A stretch of 64,000 bases of DNA from the NCBI GenBank assembly GCA_002392915.1, contig DGHQ01000025.1:1-64000 (forward strand), given 5' to 3'. Source of the stretch: Bacteroidales bacterium UBA3844. Its GTDB lineage: Bacteria > Bacteroidota > Bacteroidia > Bacteroidales > Paludibacteraceae. Position numbers and translations under genes: made by a program. The notes beneath the pieces are model-generated. The model made no database searches, was not told the DNA's origin, and saw nothing but the letters and a program-made list of their open reading frames with translations. Positions 16,574-31,800 of this stretch are shown piece after piece; the stretch's first letter is position 1; every line of letters begins with the position of its first letter.

Positions 16574-16810
16574 TCACTTGAAATAAACCACTTCAATTGT
16601 ACCCTTACGTACAGAACCATCTTTCATTGTAAGAACATAGTAGTAGACGGTAGGGTCAGCAAGTACGCCACGGATCTTTCCATCCCAACCATCGTTACCC
16701 TCAAACACCTTGTTGCCATAACGGTTGAAAATCTCAACCTGGAAGCCAGGCATGAATACATCATTCATATCCTTAGAGTTGTGAGGAGTAATTGCAGTAG
16801 GGATGAAGTC
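16574..16810 (-). other. C-terminal CHU_C / T9SS type B sorting domain of the giant protein
   Basis: FIPTAITPHNSKDMNDVF, then VEIFNRYGNKVFEG, DGWDGKIRG, and PTVYYYVLTMKDGSVRKGTI to the end: the gliding-motility-associated C-terminal domain pattern (FxPxxxTPxxDGxND, IxIFNRWGxxVFE, WDG, GxYYYxL). This domain directs export through T9SS and type B attachment or release. Confidence 0.92.
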
Positions 16811-19800
16811 GTAAGCGTCAACCTTCACCACGTTACTTGCAGCCGACGTACAAACATTATCCGTAACTACGACATAGAACAGAGTGGTGTCTTGCAAGTT
16901 CTCATAGAAGAAGGTTCCGAAGTCAGGATCATAAATAGACGATACAGTCAACAACTCATCCGCTTCGTCAAGAGGATTGATATAATCCTCCAAGACATTG
17001 CCATAACCATCAAACATCTGGCTAGAAGCATCCATGTCGCCAACCACCTTATACCAGTGATACTCTATACCTTTATCCTTATAGATTGACTTCATATCAA
17101 GATTGACATTCTCACCAATCCATACACGAGGTCGGCCTTCAAATCTAGCTGTCAGCAGCATACTATCAGGGCTAATCTTCTGGTGTACTTTCATTGGAGC
17201 ACCGTTAGATACAGTATTCTTCAGCATCTGTTCTGTTGTGAGTTTCGACTCAAATGTACCGTTCTCACGGTTGTAGACATACTCACAACTCCATGCAAGA
17301 GAGCTGTCGGAAGACGTCATACCACACTCATTGACAGCGTAATATAGCATACGAGATCCGTCGTGTACATGAGATATCGGTTCTCCGTTATACTTAGATC
17401 CACCGACTATCCAACCTTCCTCAATAATCTCAGAGCCCATATCCTCAACACAGACATTAAGTATTTCCTTATAGTTTCCAGCCATTCCGTTGACTGCCAG
17501 TGCCTGATACTCGCACGCCTCAACCGTATCAACACTTGACATAGCGACACGAGGACGCTGACGGATTCCGATATAAGCGGATGCTGTATCAAGACATCCT
17601 GTGTTCAAATCCTGTGCGACGTAATAATATGTACCCGTCTGAGTGAGTTTATCAATAGCTGTATATTGAGCCACCTTATCAGGATCAGAAGAGAATCTCA
17701 AGCCGAATGTCGTCTTATTGTTACTATATACAAGAGTCGGAACCGAAATTGAGTCTTTATAAACATCAAATACGATATCAGATTCCACCTCCTTGTAAGT
17801 GTTATCCTCCTGCAAGATGTTAGTCTTACCAGTTGCCGTGATAATTGTGTCAGACATCAACTTCACATCAAGCTCAGTGCCTTCACACTTGACAAAATCT
17901 TTAGCCATAGCAGTGACAATATCCTCACGTTTAGGAACGGTGATTTCCTTTTCGTATGTGAACTTGTTGCCACAAACATCTGTCAATATCATCTGAGCAG
18001 TGAAGTTGTCCGTGACAGAAGTTCCAGGAGCAGGATATTGGCTATAAGTCAACACAGACCTGCCCGCACATGGATCATATTTATTCAAAGCGAACTCTTC
18101 CAAGTCTGGAACTAACATCAAGCACTCGCCATTCGACTTAGCCGACACCTCTCCGTCGGCAAACCAATCAGGGACATCGAAATGAGGATTGTTTGTATCA
18201 CGATAAGAAAGAACCATTCTGAATGTATCATTGTTGACGTTACCACAAACATCAACAGCAGTATAAACGAATGTATTTTCATAGTTGTAGTAGTCACATT
18301 TAGACGGATTATCACCTCTATTGTTTAATCTGTCAATTTTCACATTACTATCGTTACAATCCTCCGCAGTTGGAATTGACCAATCTGCACTTGAAGCATC
18401 ACAACTCAAATGAATAGTATCGGTCATCAATCCAGATGCAAATCCAGTCTTCCATACAGGAGGAACAGTATCCTTAATATTGATTATATTAGAACAAGAA
18501 GAAGAGTCACCAAAGATGTCGTAGATAGTGTAAGTACGAATGATTTCTCCTTTACAACTATTACCGGCAGTGTCATCTTTTACCGTCAACTTTTCTGGAA
18601 TCATGTTTTGAGCATCCAAAACATTTCCATACAAATATGTCTTAAACTCAGAGAATTTCTTTGGTATATAAATCTTCTCACTCACATCGTCAATACAAGC
18701 AAAAGCTTTTTCGTAATCATGAGGACAGACAATTTGAGGCTTAATCGAGTCTAAGACAATCAGATTCTGCTCACAGTAGTGACTATTGGATGCCTTATCA
18801 ACAAATGTCGTATACAAGATTGTAGTGTCATTAGCCGGATAGATATCCTTGAACACATTCTTGTCGTCATCTCTTATGAATGTCGGCTTCAATCTTCCAT
18901 CACAGCTATCATCGAAGTATATCGACGTGTCAAGGCCTGCCTTTTCGAATTTATCAAATGTAGCCTCATCTCCATGATTACGAAGAACCACAATCAAATC
19001 CTTAGCCAATGTACTACAATCAACCTTAGGAGAGATTGTATCGTAAGCCACAACAGTCTGAATCTCCGATGATGAGTTACCGCTTCCATCTGTCACTGTC
19101 CAAACGATATCCTTAACATCTCCGGCTATTAGTGTCATGTCGAATTTCTCTCCCTTAGGCAGAGCTCTTGTAACACCATTAGAAGTGTAAGATATTGTAG
19201 TATTCTTATCACAATCACTGATATTCAGCAACTTTTCAATTTCCTCATAAGTTTCTGAATATGTGCACTTACACTCAGACTCCTTATAATACAATTTGAC
19301 TGTGTCCAAAGAAGTAATCTTAGGAGCGGTTGTGTCTACAGCCATGAATATCAGGCTACACTTGTTTTCATTACCTGATGAGTCACGCACGACAAACTCC
19401 ATTGTGACAGTCTCTCCATATTGCATGTCGACGACAATATCATCCTTCTCAACAAACGAATCGTCACCGTCCTTGACAAGAAGATGCACCGTCTCTCCAC
19501 AATCATGAGCAACTGCAAACTTTTCTGCTTCATTAAGCGTGTCGTACAAGTCTATACCCATGACTTTCTTCAGTGATTCTTCGTTGAATGCAGGAAGTAC
19601 CGCACCAGCACGCATCATAGCGATAACCTGTTCATCAGAGATACTTACATGAGACTTGCAATCGTCAGTCAACGGAATCTTTATAGGCTCTGTTGGACAT
19701 GCTACAGACGGTGCTATACGGTCCACTTTATTGACAGTTTCTGTCACCTCTGTATAATTGCCAAACGCATCTTCGATCGTCCACTTGATTGTCTCATCTC

Positions 19801-22800
19801 CGATCTCACTGTCGAAGCCTGGATATGTCATTCTATCAGCTAATTCCGTCTTCTTTCCTTCAATCTCATAATAAACCTTCATATTGCTACAATCAGCAGC
19901 ATCTAGTTTATTCAAGAGATCTCTCTTCGTATTAGAATATGTGTACTGGCAATTAGCACCTCTCTCCAACGTAGTTGTGAACTCATTCTTAGAGACGTAT
20001 GGTTTTTCCTCATCAACTGGCATATAAGTCACAGTGCAGAAACTTTCATTTCCAAGATCGTCATATACGCGATATGTCACAACGACCTCCTTGCCAATCT
20101 CAAATGTGAATGAACCGTCAGAATTTAGAGCCACATCAACCTTAGAGTCTAGTTTCAAATCATTTCCACAATCGCTCTTATGAAGCAAATCGTCAATTTC
20201 TCCTTCAGTCATGCCATTCAAAATGTTTCCGTCGGCATCGATAATGCCTTTTTCAATCAAGACTCCACGACGCAAATCAGCGATTACCTTGTCGGATTCT
20301 ATCTTATAAGACGTGTTGCAATCATTCTCTCTTGTAATCGGAACCTTAACCTCTGATGGTTCACATACAATTGCAGGAGGATTGTTTGGAATATTGATTA
20401 TCTGCGGACAGAAATCAGAATTTCCTGCCTTATCAGCGAATGTCCAGTTGATTGTAGTTGAGCCTACGACAAATGGAGCTGAAAGATCAGCTTGATCCCC
20501 GTTATTCTTTCCATCCGAACGTTTAGACGTGACGATAATATCGCTAAAGTCTGTACAATTATCCTTAACCCAACGGTCGTCACCAGACTTCAATCCTGTG
20601 AACAGACTCTTGTGGTTAATCAAATAGTCATTGTCAATACATATACCAGCGGCTATTTCATTCTCTGTGATTTCAACATTCTTAATTAGTTTATCACAAT
20701 CAACCTTAGGAGCTTTTTTATCGACAATTTCAACCTCCTGTTTTACAGAATTGACATTCTGGAATTCATCAGTTGCAATCCACTCAATCACATCACCATC
20801 ATTCAATGTCTCCTTAAACTTATAGAATGCATCCTCCTCGACCTTCTTCGCAGTAGTCTTTGTGCCATCCTCATGAACAATCACATAAGAGATTTCTGTC
20901 TTACTGCAATCACTTATATTAAGCATATTTGAGATCGCACTATACGAAAGGTCAGACACACCCTGACACTTATTGTCGGCATCCACTCCATCAAGTTTCA
21001 AGACATCAAGTGATTCAGCGATCTCCGGCTTAGTCGAATCCTTTGGAGAAACAAGAGTTGAACATCTAGAAGCATTGCCAGATGCGTCCTTCATAGTCCA
21101 GTATACATACGAGTCGTCGTCATCCAAAGAAACGCTCACATCAACAGAAGTTTTCTCCTCCTCAGCAGTCAAGCCAACGAAGAACGACAACTCTGTTCCA
21201 CACTCATCATATACTTTGTCGACGTTGCCATCTCCATCTTTAGTATATGCGTATGGAATCTTATTTTCATTCGTTGCTGTCGAGATCTCTGTCGCCGACG
21301 TTGCGTTTGCCTTCACATACGCATCCTTCAACAGCTGGATTGTCATAGTTGAGTCTGCCTTACATCCATTAGTTGGCTGGACATAGGCATTGAAGTCAGC
21401 AAGACATGCGATCTCCGGAGCCACGTTATCAACCACATTAACTTTCTGAGTGACAGTTGTCGTTTTGCCTGTCGCATCCGTCACTGTATACTTGACATCA
21501 TGTTCTCCTGTTGTAAGATCACTCATCACAACGTCATTAGTTGTCAACGCATTGTCCGTACCTCCATCAACAGAGTATGTGATTGTGTAATCTGAACACT
21601 CCTTAATATCCAACAACGCTTTGATCGCATCATTAGCTATAGTTGTATCACCAGCACACTTGTCGGCAGAACCACTTGTGTGGATAGTTATTGCGTCAAG
21701 AGCACTTACAACTGGCTTCATCGTATCAGCAGCGGAGATTATCGTTGAGCAAGACGACTTGTTATAGCCATCGCTCATTGTCCAATTGATTGTCTGAGAC
21801 TCTCCGACACCAAGTTCAAACGGTTTGTCAGACTCATCAAATGATGTGTTGTCCAACGAGCTTTCCACCTTTAGAGAGACTCCACACTCATCCTTGATCG
21901 ACTCAATAGTCTTGCCATCAGCACCCAAAGTGATTCGATTAGAATTTACAACGGTGAATGTTCCGTCAGAATTCTTTGTGGCAATATTGTTCTTAACTAC
22001 ATACTGCTCATAAATCGAATCTATTGCAGCAATCTCTGTTGCCTTACAATTATTGTCTGGCTGAACATAGACATTGTAGTCGGCAAGACATGCAATCTCT
22101 GGAGCCACATCGTCGACCACAGTAATCTTCTGAGTGACAGTTGTAGTTTTGCCTGTCGCATCCGTCACAGTATAAGTGATCTCATGATCTCCAGGAGCAA
22201 GACCGTTTGCAATCACATCATTTGTTGTCAAATCTGTAGTCGTAACTCCATCAACAGAGTATGTGACTGTGTATGACGAACAATCCTTGATATTCAAAGA
22301 TGTCTTGATATCATCATTTGTTATTGTTGTATCACCGACACACTTGCCAACCGAACTGCTAGTATGAACAATAATCGCATCAGGAGTGCTTACCACAGGA
22401 CGCATTGTGTCTACAGCCGTGACTGTCGTCTTGCACTGATCTGAATTGTTAGTTCCATCCGACAATGTCCAATATACATCCTTAGTAATATTATCCTTGT
22501 CTAATGAGACATTCAAAGTATTCTCCGTTCCAACTCCATTAGTTTCAGAAACCTTCACTGACAAATCTGTACCACATCCATCATAGATATTTGTAATCGA
22601 CTTTTTGTCCGCACTCAGTTTGAAATATTCCTCGTCGCCTGCATTCTTAGCTGAGATCACTCCCGTCTTCTCATCAACAACTATCTTGTCTGACAAATAG
22701 CCAAGAGCAAACTGATGCAGATTCATATCAATAGAAGCCTCACAATTTGCATTCATTGGAACCTCCACGTCTGCACATGTGATCTCAGGAGCCACATTGT

Positions 22801-25800
22801 CAGTCACCTTGATATCATGGTTGTCAACCTCAGTCGCTGTACCACTTAAATCTACAGAGCTCCATGTGATTGTGTAGTCTCCAGGAACAAGATCTTCAGA
22901 GAATGAAGTTGAGCCATCAGGCTTGATTGAACCGACAATCACATCTCCATTTGAGTTTTTAATTTCATACTTCAACTCAGTAACAGGAGAACATGCAGCA
23001 TATTCCACTCCATAAATTTCTTTATAGACATCAGCAAAAGTCTTCGAATATTCTACAGAACAATTCTCTTTGCCAGAAGCGTCCTTTCCTGTGACAAAGC
23101 CAGTCTCATCCGCAAGAGCATCTGGATTCAGAATTTGAGGTGCACCTACCAAAGTATATGTACATTCAGAAGGATTGCCCGAAGCATCAGCCACCACAAT
23201 TGTGACATGCTTCTCCTCCTTATACTTGATAGTCAAGCTTTCGTTGCTAGTGATAGTGTCGCCATCAGGAACGAACTCTCCCGAATTATTTTTAGTAGAA
23301 ACCGCAATCTTTGTAGAGAGCAATTCGCCACAATCATTGCTCATGGCATTCTTCTGGAGATCGTTAAAATCATATTTCGTATTGAATACAGACTTATTGA
23401 TATCATCAGAAGATTCATATTTAATAGCCTTATCATTCTTATCGACTGCATCATCATCCAACACCGTCTCCGCACGAGATGCATAAAGCAGGCTCTCTAT
23501 ATCAAGGTCGACTGTAGCATCACAATCGTTTCCAACAGGAACCTGGATGACATTGTTGTTTGAGCAAGCAATCTCTGGAGCTATATCATCAACGACAGAA
23601 AGTTCTTGTGAAATGGTATCTTTTACTCCATTTTTGCTAACAACCTCATACTCGATAATATAATCACCATGAGTCAATCCGTTCAAAGTCATCTCGTTTA
23701 TAATCTCATTCTCAACGATAGAACCGTTAGAAATCACATTGCCTTTCTTATCCTTGACTACATAGTTGACATCCTTGATTCCTGAACAATCATGAATTGA
23801 AGACAACCAATCCTCAATCTGTTCTTTACTCCATGAGTGTCCTGCACTACATTTGTCAGCCATATCATCAGAGTATTTCTCAACAACCTTATCCAATCCA
23901 GCGATACTCAAATCTGGACTTGTTGTATCTTTAGCTGAGACCATAGTCGAACATTTTGACATATTATAGCCATCACTCATTGTCCAATAGATTGTCTGAG
24001 TTTCGTCAACACCAAGAGTAAACGGCTTGTCTGACTCATCGAATGATGTGTTATCCAATGAACTTTCCACCTTTAATGAGACACCACACTCATCCTTGAT
24101 TGATTCAACAGTCTTGCCGTCTGCACTCAAAGTGATTCGATCTGAGTTAACGACCGTGAATGTTCCGTCGGAATTCTTAGTCGCAATACCATTCTTGATG
24201 ACATACTGCTCATAAATATAATCTATAGCGGCGACCTCCGTCACCTCACAGCCATTAGCAGGCTTAATATATACATTATAATCAGCAAGACATGCGATCT
24301 CTGGAGCCACATCATCAACAACAGTAACGTCCTGAGTAACAGTTGTAGGGTTACCTGTCGCATCCGTCACTGTATAAGTGATTTTATGAGCTCCAGGAAT
24401 AAGTCCATTTGCAACCACATCATTTGTTGTCAATTCTGTAGCAGTAGCTCCGTCGACAGAGTATGTAATTGTGTATGACGAACAATCATTGATATTTAAG
24501 GCCGTCATGATTGAAGCATTTGTGATTGTCGTATCACCGACACACTTGTCAACCGAGCTGCTAGTATGAACGGTGATTGCATTAGGAGTGCTTACCTCAG
24601 GATTCTTATCGTCTATAGCCTTAATCGTCTGTTCACACTCTACAGGTGCGATCTCAGAATAATTAGTTGAGAACTTCCAACGAATGGTCTTTTCACGATC
24701 GTCTCTTGTCAACTTATAACTGAATGGCATGCCATTGTAAGTAGTACCTCCATCAAGAGAATATTCTACCTTAATGACATCATTTGGCGAACAAAGTTTT
24801 GCATCTACGCTATCCTTGATATCAACCTCAGTCATCGAAATCGTATTCTCACAATTATCGTCTAGAGGGACTGTCATTCCCTTGAAATTACCACAAGTGA
24901 TATTCAAATGTGATGACTTTGGAGTATACTCAACTGTTTGACTAGCGACACATCCGTTCTTGTCTGTCAATGTTGCAGTCAACTTAGCTGTAGAAATTTC
25001 ATCATTCAAAGTAAATGCACCGTCGGCATAAGAAACAGAAGTCTCATTATCAGTGTATGAAATTTCATACTTGCCATCATAGTAATCCTTAGAAGATTCA
25101 AGATTATCAACTGGGGTTCCGCCACTCACATTGCTGATAATTACCTTGTTGTAATTCTTAGTACAAATACCAGTCATGCTTTCGTAGTCAAGAGAGAATG
25201 TCAACTGAGCAGGCTCTGTAATTGTAAACACTTTTTCCTTCTTGACATCTGGATTTGCATTAAGGACATACTGAACTTTGTAAGCACCAGCCTTCAAGCC
25301 TGTAAATTCAGCAACATTTTCGCCTCCTACCACAGAAGACATGACATCTGAATAACCAGTTGCAGGATCTATCATCTTGATAGTGAATTGTCCTGAAGGA
25401 GACGTTGCCTTAATCACACCTGATTTTGAAGGATCTGCAGAGTTGCCTTCATTACATAATGCATCAGTTTTGTCCCAAGTGACATTTGGTTCGCTTGGAT
25501 CTGGCACTTCAATTGTCAAATCTTTACTACATCCGTTTTTATCCCAAACTGTGTAACTATATGATCCTGCAGGAATACCAGACCTCTCTATCTTATCATC
25601 CGCCACAGTGGTTGCAGTTGCAAACGTACAAGTCGGTTCATCACAATACTTATAGTCTCCGTAGCCACCATTGATTGAGATAGAGAAACTTCCATCACTC
25701 AATCCGTATGCAGATGGTTTTGTCACGCTCTCTGACAAAGTAATATCAGTTGTAGGCTGAGTGACTGTGAAATTAATTTCATTCGAACCACAGTTGTTAG

Positions 25801-28800
25801 CATCAGTAACAGTCAATGAATATTCAACAACGCCATGTTCATTGGCAGTTGTTATTGATGCCGAGTTATCACCATAAGCGTCACCATCCTTCTTCCATGA
25901 GTAAGTATAACCTGTACCAGCAGGTGTAGAAATTGTCTTTGTCTCATTGTAACACAAAGTCTCATCCGCGATAGCAGCAAGAACAGGATTGCTATTCACT
26001 GTCACACTTGCTGGACCAGCTACACCGACACATCCGTTTGCATCCTTCATTGCGACGTAATATGTCTTTGTCTCTGTCAATGTCTGAGTCGCAGATGTCC
26101 CTGTCACTGTCGACTTGTCCACATTTGTTGGAATCTCTGTTTCAGACCACAAGTAAGTGTAAGGAGCCGACTGAGTCGCACGTGTGTCTGAAGCAGTCAG
26201 TGTAGCAGTCTCGCCGGCACAAATAGCATCGCTTGACTTAGCAATTTTCACTTCTGGAACAGACAAGTCAAATGTGTATTTATTGTCGGTATTTTTAGAA
26301 GTACAAGCAGTCGACGTTGCAGCGTGATTCTCTGTAATTGTCAAAGTCACATCTGATGTCACATTATCCAATGTTGATGCCGATCCGCCCAAACTCCAAG
26401 AGTATGAGTAGTTAGCATTCTCATTGTGCGACTTCAAGTTCACAGCACAATTAGCTACACTTACAACATCAATTTTAGCCTCAGGCAACTTATATATGTT
26501 TACTGAGATTGTTGGATCTGTCTTCGACTTACATCCTGTCGTAGAGTTCTCAGCACGCACTGTCCATGTCTCAGCCACATCCGCAGTTCCATCTGATTCT
26601 ACAGTTGGAGCGATTGACGTTTCTGGATCGACGCCATTGTTCCAGTAGAATCTATATCCTGCAGTTGAGCCTCCGACATTTGCGGTCAATGTCACATTGT
26701 TGCCATCGTAACACTTGTTCACACCGTTTGCTGTCACGCTAAATTCATCGTAGTACTTGATCTCAGCAACTTCTGAAATATCAGAGCATCCAGTTGTCGG
26801 ATTTGTAACCTTGACTGTGTACTTGCCGACTCCAAGTGCTGTGAACTTACCATCTGCCGTGATCGTTGCAGAAGTCACCTTAGTGCCATTGTTGAACAAC
26901 TCATAAGTATTAGCATTGTCGTAGTTTGTGACAGTCACATCACCAGTAGCACCAGCCTCGTCACAGATGTTTGGTGTGGCTGTGATTGTTGGTTTTGCAA
27001 TCACATCTGGAACAGTGACTTTAACAATCGCCGACTCATTCTGTCCGCAAACTTCCGCTATGACTGTGATTTCAGTGTTAGATTCAATAGACAATGGCCA
27101 TGAATCAATTGTTGCAGAGCCATTCTTGTATGTCCATGCTATTTCTTCAATGCAAGACGGTGCTGCGAAATTCAAATTTCCATAAACCATTTCCTCACTC
27201 AAAGAATATTTGCAATCCGTTCCTGAAGTAAGGGCGACAGTTGATGATGCAGTCAATGAAATTTCATCCACTTTAGTTGTGAATGAACCAGTCTCAACAT
27301 CTGTTGTACAAGCACCTGCAGCGACCGTCAATGAATAGTCGTAAGTCTGGGCACAAGTAGACTTCTTAGACACCGTCAATGTCTTATGATCTGCAGATTC
27401 AGTTCCTCCAGTCCACGTATATGTCGCATCGTCTGTATATCCGTCCACCGTCGCAACGACATCATATGACGCATTAGTTGCGCAAAGATCCGTTGGATTA
27501 GTGAATGAGATTGTAGGCATACGGTGGATCGTTCCGGCCTTCTCATCAGCCACTGATGAACATCCATCGTACATAGCCACTACTGAATATGTGGCGGTCG
27601 TTGAGTTTTCTCCATCTGCCAACGTCAACGTCTGGCTTGCTGCAGACTCCTTACCTGTTGGAACACCGGCCCAATCATATGTCACGCCAGCAGTCTTTGT
27701 CACGCCACCGACTGTAACTGTCGGAACAAATGAGACAGAAGTACTACACAACGTCTCGTCTACACCAAGAGAGACAACCGGTTTTGGCTTCACAGTCAAG
27801 ACAACTGTATTCGTCATCTTGTTTCCACAAGCAGTACCGTCGCTCACCTCTACCTTATAAGAATATTCGCCAGCAGGCAACAAACCGTCAACCAATTCAA
27901 ATGTAGGAGTGTAAGAGTCAGATGTAGCACCCGTAATCTCTACATTGTCCTTAAACCACTGGAATGTGTAAGAACCAGATCCTCCATTTGGAGTTTTTCC
28001 ATCTGCGAATTTCATTGTAGGCAATGAGCCATCAGCACAAATAGCCTCCACACTTGCAAGTTCACCTGCTTCTACACCACTGAAGTTTTCAATTTCAACA
28101 TCATTAACTATAGCAGAACAGTTGTTTGCATCAATCACTGTGAATGAATAAGTTCCTGCACTCAGTCCAGTAACTTTGTTTTCTCCATCCAAAGTAACAT
28201 CGTCGTCGCCTCTCTTATATTTATAAGCAGGAGTTCCATTAGATGCACTCAACTTAACCCATCCTTCATTGTCACAGACCTTATCAGTCTTGCCATCGAC
28301 AACCAATATAGGATTTTCATTTACAACCGCGTCAACTTCATTACTGTGGTTTTCTCCACATCCATTGGCAGACACATATTGCAACTTATGAATTCCAACA
28401 ACTTGAGCAACTGTATTGTCAAAGTCAGTCCACTCACCTTCTCCCTTGACCTTAATCTGCCACTTGCCTGTTCCGACAATATCGCTACCATTGTTTGCGA
28501 TTGTTGGAGTCGGCAATGCAAACTTATTTCCATCACAAACTGGAGCCGGAGCTGTTATTGTGACAGTCGGAATATCACTGACGTTAATAGTCGTTGTAGC
28601 AGTCATCTCATCACAAACTCCATTCTTAACCGTCACTCTATACACAGTCTGAGCTGTTATTGCAGGAAGTGTGATTGTCTTTGCTGTAGGGTCATATTCA
28701 TAAGTTGTCAGAGTCACATCGTTTGCCGTGATTTCTGTGATATCACCTGTGATGCTTGTCACATTCAATACCGGCTGAGTATTCTTACAAATATTTGCTA

Positions 28801-31800
28801 TCTGAGGATCAACTGCAATTGCAGACGCTGCAGAAACCTCAACAGCCTGAGCAAACTCATGTTCTGTCGTTCCACATCCGTTAGTGGCAACATACCTCAA
28901 TGTATAGTCGCCTGGTTGCAAATTGTTGTTTGCAAAATTCTTCCATACATCACCATCTTTGTATTCCCAACCAGATGATGTAATTGTGCTACCGTTATCT
29001 GTAGATGTCACTGTTGGCAATGCGAATGAACCACCCTCGCATATAGCTGACGGTGCTGTGATTTCTGGCAATGTAGGTGCCGAGTTTATTGTCAACGTGT
29101 ATGTCAGATTCTCTGTATTGCCTTTTGTACAAGCGTCGTTGACAGTCACATTGTAAACATATGTTCCAACTTCTGTAACTGCTGGAGTATGATTATTTCC
29201 TGTTGGTTTCACGCTCTTATCAGCCGACGGCAATGTCCAAATGTAAGTTAAATCGCTGGCAGATCCATTTGTTGTCGCATTGACTGTGATTGCAGCCAAA
29301 GCAGATATATTCTCCTTACATATTGTCTGCGACGCAGATGCAAGAGTTGCAGGAGTCCAAGTATACTCTTCAACTTTGAATGTCTTCGCTTTACTTGTAC
29401 ATCCATATTTATCAGTCACTGTAGCTGAGTAACTTCCCTTGCCTAATAAGAACTCGTCACTTGTCTGAGATGCGACAGTTGATACATTATATGTATAGTC
29501 TCCTTCTGTAGCTGTTGCAAGAGTCAATGTGAAATCAGCTTTGACATCAGCACATACAATCTTGTCTGTAATATCGGCAAGAACCGGCAACGCGTGAAGT
29601 TCTACAGCAAACTCATTTGATGTTGCCTTACAATCATTGTCATTTGTAACCTCAACTGTGTAATTTCCAGCAGTCGTAACATCAATTGTGGCTGTTGTTG
29701 CTGCAGTGCTCCACTTATAGCTCTTATAAGATTCTGTTGTCTTCAATATCAACGCTGTGCCATCAGCACACAAATAATCCTTTTCATCAGCCTTGGCAAT
29801 CTGTGGAGTTGGCAATGAATGGAACTCCACAGTCGTAGCATCTGTAGTTTTTGTACACTTTTGAGCAGACGTCACCTTCACTCTATACTCACCTGCCTCA
29901 CTCACACTGAGTGATGTGCCTGTCGTTCCTGCAGAGACGAATTCTGTGGCTGTGCCGACCTTCTTCTCCCAGTCGTATGTATAACCATCTACTGTATTAG
30001 TCAAATTTAGTGTCGTATTCAAGCCTTCACATACCTTCGTATATGATATTGTAGGCATAGTGACATCAGAGATTGTGATTGTCTCACTTGCCATATTAGA
30101 TGTACATGTATGTCCATCAGAATATGTCTCGGTAATTGTCAAATCATACGTTCCTGTAGCATCTGCCACTATTGTGCTTTCACTACCGCTCTTTGCTCCA
30201 CTCCAAGAGTATGTGTATGCAGTTCCAGTCAAGTTTGCAGACAATGTGTACGAGCATTGACCAAGGACAGAAGAAATGGATGCGACTGGTGGCACATATG
30301 TTTTTCCTGTGGCATTAGCCGACTCACTCTCACATCCGTTCGCATCCTTCACATTCACATACCATGTTGCTGACTGGATCTTGTCTCCAGACGCATTGTA
30401 TGTCAACGTCTTTGTTGATCCATCAGCTACAAATGTTCCATTCGCCGCGTTGCTCCATACGTATGTCTCACCTGTTTTGGCTCCAGTAGCAGTGAATGTA
30501 ACGTCACCTCCACAAACATTTTCCGCAGTCAACGTCGGTGTAGCTGGTTTTACATTTACAACTGCATTCACTTCATTGCTATAATTCTCACCACATCCAT
30601 TGGCAACAACATATTGCAACTTATGTGTTCCTGCTACCTGAGCAACGGTATTGTCGAAATCAGTCCACTCGCCTACTCCCTTGATCTTAATCTGCCACTT
30701 GCCAGTTCCGACAATATCACTGCCATTAGTTTCTATTGTTGGAGTTGGCAAAGTAAACTTATTTTCTTCACAAACTGGAGCCGGAGCTGTTATTGTAATT
30801 GTCGGTTTATCATTTACCGTTACTTTTACAGTAGGTTTTATAGAAGAGCATTTTCCATTTTCAACAGTCAGAGTATATGTTGTTGTTGAGACAGGCGTTG
30901 CCTCCAACATATTTCCATTGACAGTCAGTCCTCCATAAGAGGAGATCGTACCGACCAAATCTGAGTATGAAATCTTCGCAGTCTCACCTTTACATATTGT
31001 GACAGGAGTCAATGACAATGCTGGGGTTCCGTAAACAGTGGCTGTTGCTGTAGAAGAAGTACTCACACATTCAGTATTCTTGTCTTTGATCACAACCGTC
31101 CATGTAGCAGTCTCACTATCATTTTCGTCAGATATAGACAATGACTTCGATGTTTCTGAACTGTATCCGGAATTATTCCAATTGTATTCATACTTAGTAA
31201 TATCTGCTGGAGTTGCAATAAATGTCGTTGTTTCACAAGCATCTACAGCAGACAACGAAACCACTGGCAATGGATTGAATTCAACAAGCAAAGATGCGTA
31301 ATTAGTACAACCGTTTCTATCCCTTACATAAACAGTATGGATTCCTGCTTCTGACACAGAGATTGAATTTGTTGTACCATATTCAGTCTCACTGTTCCAC
31401 TTGTAATCAACTGAAGATGTCGATGTGGCGGAAAGAGTTGCAGCAGCACCCAAACAAACCTTCGTGTAGTCTAGGGTGACATTTGGAATATTCTTTTCAG
31501 TCACAACGATCGAAGCCTCGTTTGTACAGTTAGCTCCCATTACAACGTCGACAAAATATTTGCCCGCGGTGCTTACTGACAATGTATTTCCAGTTCCAAG
31601 ACTAGTCTCTTTTGCACCTTCTTTATACCAATTATATGTATAACCAGCATTTTCCGTCGCTGTCAACACTGAATTCTGTTTTACCGTTGCACCGTCTACA
31701 CACAATGAAGAAGACTCGACAACTTCAAGAGTTGGTCGTCCAGAAGCGGACATTGTAGCGGTAAACACTGCTGATTCAGCACAAACTCCATTCTTTACCG

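Larger units (their letters stand above)
18050..24900 (-). other. block of about 20 HYR-like modules in the giant protein
   Basis: Residues about 10,190-12,470. Modules of roughly 90-115 aa are joined by the linker pattern VxDxxxPxxxC, for example VVDDVAPEIACLADYNVY, VDRIAPSVACPTEPIKIP and LDSIKPQIVCPHDYEKAF. They alternate between a form starting APEIAC and a form starting KPVVST. HYR modules are Ig-like and linked to adhesion. Two modules are close duplicates of others (see the repeats at 21700 and 23905). Confidence 0.8.
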
